This document shows, piece after piece, positions 55,704 through 64,000 of a DNA stretch of 64,000 nucleotides. The first letter of the stretch is position 1; every line of letters starts with the position of its first letter. Source of the DNA: Portulaca oleracea (taxonomy: Eukaryota; Streptophyta; Magnoliopsida; Caryophyllales; Portulacaceae); assembly GCA_029582165.1 (NCBI GenBank), contig CM055889.1, positions 13,572,841 to 13,636,840 on the forward strand. Reading direction: 5' to 3'. Below the pieces are notes generated by a model. It saw only the letters and a program-made list of their open reading frames with translations, was not told the origin of the DNA and searched no databases. The position numbers and the translations under genes were made by a program.

Positions 55704-56862
55704 TGTAGACCCCGAAAAAATCCGAAGGACCTCTTCGCGGCGCTACTTAAAAGAGAGGATGTTTTCTCTTTAAATTGGGAGTCGACTAGGATTGCTTATC
55801 CTTAATTAAGGTTGAACTTTTAAGGATGCTTTTAATTGACAAATTGATTTAACCCCGAAACTCGATTTTATTAAAGAAAAGATAAAAAAAGAAAAAAGAA
55901 AACAAAAAGGAAAATAAAAAAAAAGGAAACTCGACGGGGAACCCGTCTGAGTTCCATGAAGACAAAACGGAAAAAAAGAAAGAAAACAGAACCCAGACGG
56001 GTTCCTGAAGAAGCAAAAGAGAAGAAAAGGGGCTAGGAACCCGTCTGGGTTCCTGCCTCTGGCTCGGAGTAAATACAAGACGGGGAAACCCGTCTGGGTT
56101 CCCTGTCACGAGAAGGAGAAAAAATGAAAAAAGTTTTCGGGGAAAAATAAATTGAAGGGTTAGAGTCGCCAGTTGAATTTAAGGATAAAACAACAAACCA
56201 TTGAAAAAGAGACTCCGGCCTACGAATCCAAAGACGGATTCGGGGGTAAGGTTACGAATTTGACGATAAAAATCATCAAACCCGCCTATTCAAACGAATA
56301 GACTCTACTAGAATTAAATTAAAGCGTGATTTGAAAAAGGGGAGGAATTGAATAAATTTCATAGATTTATCATTAATGTCATGCAATAAAAGAAAAGAAA
56401 AGATACAAGAACACGTAGGATTACATTATGTACAAAAATACAAAAAAACTACGCTAACCTTTAAAATAAAGCACGCAATGGAGGGAGAAGAGAGAAAGAA
56501 TATACTAGTGTCAATACTCCTAGTATATTCCGGTGTGTTTTGTGGGTGATGAATGGTGGGTATTTATAGGGGGGGAATTAGGTTTAGGTTTAGGGTTTGG
56601 AGGCTAGGTTAAGCAGCGGCGCCGTGGGAATCAACAGGAAACCCAGACGGGTTCCTGGAAGGAAAACGGGCCTCGGGCCGGGAACCAGACGGGTTCTGTG
56701 GCGGTGAGCTCCGGCCCACTGAACCCAGACGGGTTCCTGGCATTTGGGCTTTGTATATTTTTTTGGAGTTTTCGGTGGAAAGAGGCTTGCGTGCCATTTA
56801 TCGGTTAGCCTATTTTCTAAAACTGACACTAAAAAATACTGATACAAAATTCAGCGTCTACA
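55704..56862 (-). repeat. 5' LTR of the Tat/Ogre-like element
   Basis: 1,159 bp; the palindromes are better preserved here than in the other LTR (for example GGAACCCGTCTGGGTTCC at 56037). TATA box at 56561-56568. Confidence 0.92.
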
Positions 56863-57159
56863 CTCTCACAACATTCCTAGAGTTACAACTTGAGAACTCA
56901 ACACTCACAATTGAGCCTCACAACTCCCTCAGGAACACAAAGATTACATGTTAATCTCTTGTAATATAAGATGAAATACTCTCAATTGCATACTAATAGG
57001 CTTAACACCTAGGCTCTATTTATAGTACAAGGCTAACACAATTATTTAGGGCTAATAAAGTCCTTGCAACCAAGGAATTACAAAAGAAAGATAACAAATC
57101 AGTAAGTTAATTTCCACTCAAACTTTTCTAGCTTGCCCCGCAAGACATAGAGACCAACC

Positions 57160-58157
57160 CAGGGGCAGATCTATATACAAAGGAGTGGTGTCAATTGACA
57201 CCACTAAATTTTTTTAAAAAATAATTCTGTTAAGCAAAAAAAAACAATATTTAGTATATATGCAATTTGACACCATAGAGGATCAGAAAGAAAGCAATAG
57301 CTCGTTGGTCCATGCGTGTAAGGAGTAGGGTAAAATGATAGATGGTTGCGGGTTCAATAACCTAGTGCTATGCTTTTTACAAACTTTTTCGATTTTCCCA
57401 ATTTTCAGCAGGCGGCTGAGACCTGTTTAAACAATAGGCGCCGACTCTTCATCAATTCAGTTTTCACCCAGCATACCTTTTTTTTTCACTCATACCCACC
57501 AAGCAATCCCTCCAATCTCTCTAACTCTAACTCCATTATTGAATTGTAATTTATGTAAGTCACTCTATTATTCTTTTCTCAAGTTACTCTTTGCTCTTTA
57601 TTGAATTTAATCTCATACTTGATTGCGATTTATCAATCAGATTTATCTGAATGTGATTAAATTAGGGTTTGTTAATTCACTTAATTGCTTGTACGTTGTA
57701 TCACTTGTATGTGTATGAATGAGCAAATTTTGTTAAACTATCGTCTATACAATTATAAATCAAATAATACTCTTTCCTCTTGATTGAATTTATTATCATA
57801 TTTAGTTGCAATTTATAAATTAGGATTTTGTGATTAAATCAATGTGAGTAAATTAGGATTTACTAATTGCTTGTTGTATGTGTATGAATGATCAAATCTT
57901 GTTAAACTATCGTTTAATTTAGAAAAGTATCCAATGAGGCAATCATGGATCGTTTTCAGAAGATGCATGCTCGTCGATCGGAAGTGTAGACATGTATTAG
58001 TTATTAAATATCATTTTTAACGCTTACTTTGACATTTATGTATTAGGTTATCATGAATTGGATATATTTTGACGTTTATTTTAGCGCTTATTTGTGTTCA
58101 ATTTTTTTTAAGAAAATTATTTGACACAACTGACTTTGAATCCTGGATCCGCCACTG
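57160..58157. mobile_element. hAT element, 998 bp
   Basis: Identical 8-bp TSDs GACCAACC (57152-57159 and 58158-58165). Ends CAGGGGCAGATCTATATACA and CAGTGGCGGATCCAGGATTC (right end read inward), the same family as 30606-32225. Inserted into copia LTR copy B, whose sequence resumes exactly at 58158. No transposase frame. Confidence 0.93.
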
Positions 58158-58194
58158 GACCAACCTAAAATTGGTCTCCACATTCAACCCAATA

Positions 58195-59542
58195 GGTATG
58201 GATATTGATATTCGTATCTAATGCCCATTAATTATAGATAAGAATAATGTTGGTAATTTCGAACTCGAGTATGGGTGAGGGTATGAAACTACCCACCCAA
58301 ACCCGACCCATGGAGTAGTAGATAGTGAATGATTTCCAAAGCTTGGGTCCATTGAAAACAGTTTGTTTAAATTGTAAAATTTAAGGATAAAATTATTACA
58401 TTTGACTCCTCTATATCTTGTCTTAACAGTGCTTTGGAATATTGGTTTCGGTTTTGATTGGTTTAGTTTTAATAGTAAAAAAATGCAAATTATTAGGTGG
58501 TCCCGGAGCATGTGGTCCAAATTCTACAATTGTTCACCCATATGTATTAGGTTGTTCACTCTGATTATTATGATTGTTCACTCTGATTCATATGATTGTT
58601 CACTCACAAGTATCTAGAGCACATGCTCCGAGTGCGTGTAATATATATTGGTAAAAAAAGGAGCTCTATGACCCATGGGTTTAAGTAGGTTATAGTACTA
58701 TTTTCTAGCCTTGATTTGGAAGAAAGCAAGAAGGCCCAATATAATAGTGGGTTCCCACTTGCCACAATCATAGCCTAAACACAAAGTGTCGACATGGCTC
58801 AGTCTCCCGCAGTTCAAATTCCTCTGCAGTCTGCACATTGACATAACCAGTAACCACTCATGGCTCATGCAAAGCCCTGTCTCTTGGCACACCATCACCC
58901 TATGCCCCTCTTTCTTTCATTCATCATTAATTAATACCTATATTCATTTTCCTTTTTTAATATATGAAATCACCAGAAAAATCTGTCCTCACTCTTCTTC
59001 ACGATTCATTCATGAATCTGCTGCCATGTTTTCAGTTCTTTCCTCCAGAATAAATTTAAAAAATCATCCATCCTAATCTTCTCTGGAACTCTCGACACAA
59101 CTTTATTTTATGTTTTTATTTATTCATATCCCCAACCCCAAAACAACCAAAAGAATCTAATAAATACAGTATATGCATCAACAATATTCATTCAAATTTT
59201 GACTTTGTAATCACCCCGCTAATTTCGAATATAAAATCATTAATTAATTAGTTAATTACCCCTTGAACCCTTAAAACCTCTCTTTAAAACTATCTACACT
59301 CCAAAACCCACGACTGACTTTCAAATTTCTTGCGGAAGAATCCCAAATCCCACTCACCAACGACTTCCAAAAAAACTCCCAAATCCCCTCAAATTTAAAC
59401 CCAAAAAAAATGAACACACCCATACCCCACAACTCAAATTCAACCCCAGAAACTTCCCATATTCAACCATCAAATTAGACGCCGATTCAATTTCAAACCC
59501 AGAAAAAATCAACAAACTCCCTCAATTTGAGAGTGGAATTGG
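58195..59542. other. Intergenic DNA and promoter of the next gene
   Basis: 58285-58390 repeats the segment at 45600-45710. 58525-58615 has three TGTTCACTCTGATT-type copies. From about 59280 the CT/AC-rich DNA resembles a 5' leader. No gene. Confidence 0.5.
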
Positions 59543-61618
59543 ATGGAGGAGTGTATGAGGGAGTGCATGAGGAAGTTAGCGCTCTGGCATACGAGAACGT
59601 TCAAGCCCATAATGACCCACGACGAGCTCGAGCCCATTATGGCTAACTTGGGCTTCGTGGCCCAGCCCGTAATCCCCGCCCCCAACGGCGTCGTTTGGAA
59701 GGAGTACGTCTTCGCCGGCGGTGGTTTCCGGCATCGGTCTACGACGGAGCAGCCGCTGCCTAGGCCGCGATTGCCGACTCATAGGATCGACGGTCTACAT
59801 ATCTCCACGTATCGGGCATTCATCGACGCCGTCGGTTTCTACCTCGAGATGGACGATGTTTCCGATATCTTTCATATCAGGTACCGTACTTTCCTCTATA
59901 TTCTGTAAAGTTGATTTTTTTTGGGCTTAATTAACGCGAAACTGTTTTTGATCTTCGAGATGAATTAATTGAGTGTTGTGATGAATTTGCCCCTAGGTTT
60001 TGGTTTTTAATTTTTGGTCTGGGTTTAGGGTTTTAGCTTGGGAGTGAAGAAGTATATCAAAGTTTTAATCTTTTTGGCAATTACTCCCTCATTTTCATAT
60101 TAATTATTATAATTTTGACATGATAATATTTTTCGAGTCTAATTGTAATAATTTTATATATCACTTCGTTATATATATATATATATTTATGATCAAAATG
60201 TTTGAAATTTAACTGTATAATATTTAAAGACGACAATTAATATGGAACGAGGACAATTAATAATCTAATCCTATGTTCCCAAAAAGTTGAATTAGCAATG
60301 AGGCAAAGTTTACTAGGTGGGTTCTTTATTTTCCCCCATTTCTGTTGATTCTTATTAGGAGTAAATTTTCCCTCTTTGCTCCCTTTTCTAGTTGGCCAAC
60401 AAGTCCAAATGTCCATTTGTTTTCAGAAGTTTCAGGAGTTTAGTGATTGGGTTTTGCCATAGTTATTATTCTCTCAGTTGCATGTTAATTGTCGTCTTAA
60501 AAAAATTGTATAATTAATTTTTCAAAATTTTGACTATAAAGTGATTTGCTATATAAAATTACTATTATTAGATTGATAACGACAAATATGATCCTTAGTA
60601 CTATAATATTGCAATTGTTTATAAAGTATCTTATAAAAAATTATCAATCAAGGAATAATGTTGAGGACCGTGACAATTAATTAAGTGACAATTATGATGG
60701 AATGTAGATATTATTTTTGCTGTCATTGGTGAACTGTGATTGTGGTGTTTGGATGGTTGCAACAACTCCAAGGCTAGGTCTCTTTGGACCAAAATTTAGA
60801 CTTGCGATTAAGTCAAAACTCTCATTGGAAAAGTAATTAGCATTTGATAAGTTAGCATTGCAGGCCGCACTTTTTTTGAAATGTTAGCAAAACACTAATA
60901 TAGTTAATGGTTAATGTTTGGAGCAACGTTTAATGTGTTTTTTTTTCTTTCAAAAATACCATTACAGTCTCACTTATGTGCAGTTGGGGATAGACATTAT
61001 GCTTGAATGTGTAGGCTTTTTCTTTAAAAAAAAAAAATACAGGTTGTCAAAACCCATAATTACCTAACCATTCATGATAAGTTGATAACCTAACCAATTA
61101 AACCTTTTACCCAAAATGAGGGCTAGGCTATCAAGGCAACTGAATTGGATCAGTGCCTCATTGGTGTTTGGATATACAAGAAACAATGCAAGATATAATT
61201 CAACTTAGGTCTCTGCTAAACTTCACCAACTGAGCTAGTTCAATGCCCTTGAATGGCACCCTAAAAGTTCCAAATTTGACTATGTAGAATTTTGTAAATG
61301 AAGAGATCCATGTAGAGAATTTGATCCCATTGCATTTGATTTGGAGCTGATTTTAGGCTTTTATTGGGATGTAGGGGAATGCCATTGCACCGAGTTTTTG
61401 ATCGGAACAAAAAGTTTCGGAGAATGGACGAAGACGAAAGTGTGTTTGTGTATAGAGAAGGAACCCTAGACCAAGCTTCCTATAACTCTTACCATTCAGA
61501 GAAGAGCAATGTTGATGGTGGCATCCCTACTTTGGAACATGGCTCCATTAGTCTTCGCACCAAGGGCAGCAACATCTCTGTTGGGATCATCGTCCCCCTC
61601 AAAAATATCATTGTTTGA
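59543..61618 (+). CDS. Conserved plant protein of unknown function
   Basis: Two exons, 59543-59880 and 61375-61618, join with matching phase (AG + G = Arg) into 193 residues. The first exon is GC-rich and reads MEECMRECMRKLALWHTRTF, KPIMTHDELEPIMANLGFVA and later GLHISTYRAFIDAVGFYLEM. The second holds GMPLHRVFDRNKKFRRMDED and ends GSISLRTKGSNISVGIIVPL before TGA. No signal peptide, membrane segment or catalytic signature is seen. I believe the pattern recurs in uncharacterised plant proteins, but I cannot name a family. The GC contrast with the 1.5-kb AT-rich intron and the clean splice sites make it a confident gene. Confidence 0.8.
60081..60255. mobile_element. Stowaway-like MITE in the intron, degenerate
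   Basis: The left end ACTCCCTCATTTTCATATTA and right end TTAATATGGAACGAGGACAA are inverted copies with the Stowaway-type CTCCCTC end, partly decayed. Confidence 0.55.
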
Positions 61619-63558
61619 AACTATCAACATTTTGGGTAGAAAAACAGTCTTCTGTAGTTTACTATCTTTCTTTCTACCGGATGTGGACTAACCAACTGGG
61701 GATCTTTTTGGGTATAGGTATCTTGTTACTGATTAACTGTCAATATATATATGATAGACTTATGAAAGAAATGCAGGTAGTGTTTTTTGGAGGAAAGTTT
61801 TTGTGGATTTAGGATATTGTTTTTGTTTTGAATCAACATTTGGCTATTTGGGTAGACATGTGTTAAAGTAAGGTTGTCTATATTTGGATCTCTGAAAATC
61901 TCGTGTAAGTGAGACTTGTACAAGGAGTCTTGGACTATTGTTGCTATTGTTTTTGTATTTTGAATGGTATTGGTTTTTATGTTGGAAAGTTATGGAGCCA
62001 CAATTGTAAGTCTGATGGTCATTAATGGTTCATTGGGCATCTAACAGATGTGTAGGCAAGGTCTAAACAACTTTGCTATATTACACACTATTGTATGAGA
62101 AAGTTGAATATGATTTTACTGATTAAATAATGACAACCAACACTCCCTAATGTATTCTTGATTGTCCCATAACACGACTTATATACACTAGATGTGTAAA
62201 ACCATATAACCTTACCCTCCTTGTGAGCAATTGTGATATAACACAACCTTGAGGGAATATAAAGTCCAAAACCGGTTAATGAATGATTGTTGTTGTTTCG
62301 ATTGTGGTTTTTGTATTCTTTGATGTTGTTTTGGGCGAATGTTTTCTTTGTACACTTCTCAACATTTTTGGTAGAAAACATTCTTTGATTTCTCCTTGTT
62401 TGTTTTAATTATGTTTTTTATAGTCTTTGTTCTTGTTTTGGCACGATATTTTGTTGCTATGGACACTTATGTCAGTTGCCTTGAATTTTAACAAATGTAA
62501 CAAATGTAACTTTCCTGTTTTCAGATGTGAGCTATAAAAGAACTCAATGGATAATTCTAATTTTTACAACAACAGATAGAGAGGACAATGGAATCAATGA
62601 TGTTGCAAAGTTCATGAGAATTGAATGCCAAACGGGTTTTATAATTTTTTTGGTAGTGTTTTTAATTGTGTTTCAATTATGTAGTTCATGATAGTTGAAG
62701 GCCAAACATACATTATAATTTTTTGATAGTTTTTTAAATTGTTTTCAGTTTCATGAGTAGTTTATGACTAACTTATAAGCTATTGCCTCCATTCCAAAAT
62801 TTTTGTCATTTTATCTAACTTTTTTATTTTAGAATATTTATCTCTTTTATAATTTTAATAACGGTCATTTCTTTTTTATTCCTAATAATAAATTTATTTA
62901 TCATCACTTTTTATAATTTCAGTAATTATTATTTTCAATTAAAGTAGAGATAAATTTAATAAATTACAAACTTCACCATAATTTTCAGTATATATTGATC
63001 TTCTTAAATTAATTAAATGAACAAATATAATAGTATACATGACTAATATGATCTCATAAGCACTGCTGCACTAGAGTAGAATAGTGGAAAAAGGAGCAAT
63101 TTCCGCTCCATATTTATCCCTGGAGTAGTAGTAGTACAATACAAGGCCAACTTTTTCAAACATATGGCCCTACTCATCTGGTGACCTAGAAACAAGTGCT
63201 TAAAAACCAAAGGACTCAAACCCCCAAAAACATATATCTTCTCCGGATTGTTTATTTTAAAGCGTTTCAGGCCTCCCTTGTGTCTGCCATCAACATTTCA
63301 CCAAAAAAAGGGCAGGCTCAGCTTCCAACTCTCTCCTCACTCCAGAAAATGTCCCACTCTTTTTGACTAATTTCACACTCCTCTCTTTCTACTACAACTC
63401 TATCATAGTAGTACTAACCAAACACAATCCCCATAAGGAGAGAATAGAGAGGAAAAGCTAGAGAGAAAAAGGGAGAAAATCCCCATCCTCCTCTTCAATT
63501 CTATTTAACCGCCTTACTACAAACAACATTGCTTTATTCTTTAGTTTCAATCTCCAAA
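61619..63558. other. 3' UTR and intergenic DNA before the expansin
   Basis: No gene seen. 62780-63000 is AT-rich. 63340-63500 is a CT/GA-rich segment, likely expansin promoter and leader, with a weak TATTTAA at about 63504. Confidence 0.5.
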
Positions 63559-63742
63559 ATGAGCACTACTACTACTACTACTCAAGTTCAAGGTGCCCTT
63601 CTTCTATGTCTGTGCTTCTTAATCCTAATGGGAACAGCCATTTGTCCAGAGCCCAGGGATGATGATTGGGACCCCAGTGAAGAAGGATGGGAATCTGGCA
63701 CTGCAACATTCACCAAAGAAGCCAATGCCTCTATCATTACTG
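63559..63742 (+). CDS. Alpha-expansin, first exon only (EXPA20-like)
   Basis: The exon from the ATG at 63559 to the donor at 63742|GTACTA encodes 61 residues and one base. A hydrophobic signal peptide (ALLLCLCFLILMGTAIC) follows a poly-Thr start. Then comes a mature N-terminus DDDWDPSEEGWESGTATFTK and EANASIITG, which is where alpha-expansins continue with GACGYGDL in the next exon. That exon is not in the window. The ATFTKE-SIIT variant, in place of ATFYGGSDASGTMGG, recalls the EXPA20-type subgroup. Expansins loosen wall polysaccharide contacts without hydrolysis. The subgroup is a recollection; family membership rests on a short segment. Confidence 0.6.
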
Positions 63743-64000
63743 GTACTAACTCACTAACTTGTAATTTCTATGGTTTGTATTCTCTGACATATAGTTTAAT
63801 TAAGGCCCTCTTTGGCAAACATACATTGGATAAATGTTGAGATTTTGTTTATACCCTTTTATAGATAACACTTTTAGGATAGAAATATACAATTTTTGGG
63901 CCAAATGGTCACAATAAGTCATTTTCAATAAGCTGCTGTCTTTTTGACCAAACAGTCACCCAAACATGTCCTAAATGCATTGATTTGTGGTTTAAAAACA

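Larger units (their letters stand above)
48334..56862 (-). mobile_element. Non-autonomous Tat/Ogre-like LTR retrotransposon (LARD), 8.5 kb
   Basis: Complete element with identical TSDs CTCTC (48329-48333 and 56863-56867), inserted into an LTR of the copia element. LTRs are 48334-49516 and 55704-56862, both TGTAGACCCC...GCGTCTACA. On the minus strand the 5' LTR (right copy) is followed by TGGCGACTCCACTGGGGA, a PBS of the type used by Ogre/Tat elements (tRNA-Arg by family knowledge). The 3' LTR (left copy) is preceded by the polypurine tract AAAGTGGGGGCTATC. The 6.2-kb interior has no gag, protease, RT, integrase or RNase H frame on either strand; it consists of tandem arrays and unique non-coding DNA. 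It must be mobilised in trans. About 25-30 GAACCCGTCTGGGTTC-type palindromes are scattered through LTRs and interior. Confidence 0.9.
46072..58194 (-). mobile_element. Decayed Ty1/copia element, right LTR split by two insertions
   Basis: LTR copy A is about 46072-46532 and copy B is 48163-48333 + 56863-57159 + 58158-58194; they share GGCGTTGTTAACAAAC, AGGCTTTATTTATAGTAC and TGGTCTCCACATTCAACCCA with minor differences. Read on the minus strand, the LTR starts TGTTGGGTTGAATGTGGAGA. The PBS complement GCTTCGATACCA is at 48147-48158, and AAGTGCGAGAT before copy A is the polypurine tract. The interior (46533-48146) holds a broken gag and gag-pre-integrase; integrase, RT and RNase H are missing. 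LTR outer borders are uncertain by about 10 bp and no clean TSD was found. Confidence 0.85.

Overview
The window is nuclear DNA of a flowering plant, most likely a eudicot. Genes are split by GT-AG introns, intergenic DNA is AT-rich, and there are Tourist, Stowaway, hAT and Mutator-like elements, Ty1/copia and Tat/Ogre-type LTR retrotransposons, and a fragment of plastid rps15. The species cannot be fixed from the sequence.

Gene-bearing part, 0.4-33 kb: a ROCK1-type nucleotide-sugar transporter (+, 5' end unresolved); a small gene for a poly-glutamate protein (-); an organellar class-I release-factor-like protein with a GGQ motif (-); an XCP2-like xylem papain protease (+); a GH28 polygalacturonase (-); a small conserved coiled-coil protein (-) with LINE debris in its long intron; and a single-exon membrane protein (+). 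At the right edge are a two-exon conserved plant protein of unknown function (+) and the first exon of an alpha-expansin (+). The protease (xylem autolysis), polygalacturonase (pectin) and expansin (wall loosening) all have wall or xylem roles. They are ordinary dispersed plant genes, and no operon-like organisation is implied.

Repeat-rich part, about 34-58 kb: insertions stacked inside insertions, dated relative to each other by target-site duplications (TSDs). A hAT sits in a hAT (34.1-36.5 kb). A Tourist-like MITE holds a fold-back copia derivative that has the U3 end of the LTR at both termini (36.9-38.5 kb). A Tourist-like MITE holds a DNA transposon that holds a 2.4 kb Tat/Ogre-like solo LTR (39.9-43.6 kb). 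A decayed copia element on the minus strand has one LTR split by an 8.5 kb non-autonomous Tat/Ogre-like element (TSD CTCTC) and by a 1 kb hAT (TSD GACCAACC).

The most unusual signal is a set of short hyphenated palindromes with 6-bp arms and a 4-nt centre that fill the two Tat/Ogre-like families. One family uses AAATCC-GCGA-GGATTT, the other GAACCC-GTCT-GGGTTC. The architecture is the same but the sequence is family-specific. Next in interest are the U3/U3 fold-back copia insertion, a cluster of 16 TTGAC (W-box core) motifs in the solo LTR, and a Mutator-like fold-back element holding a perfect 60-bp inverted repeat. All calls come from reading the sequence by eye; no database search or alignment was run.
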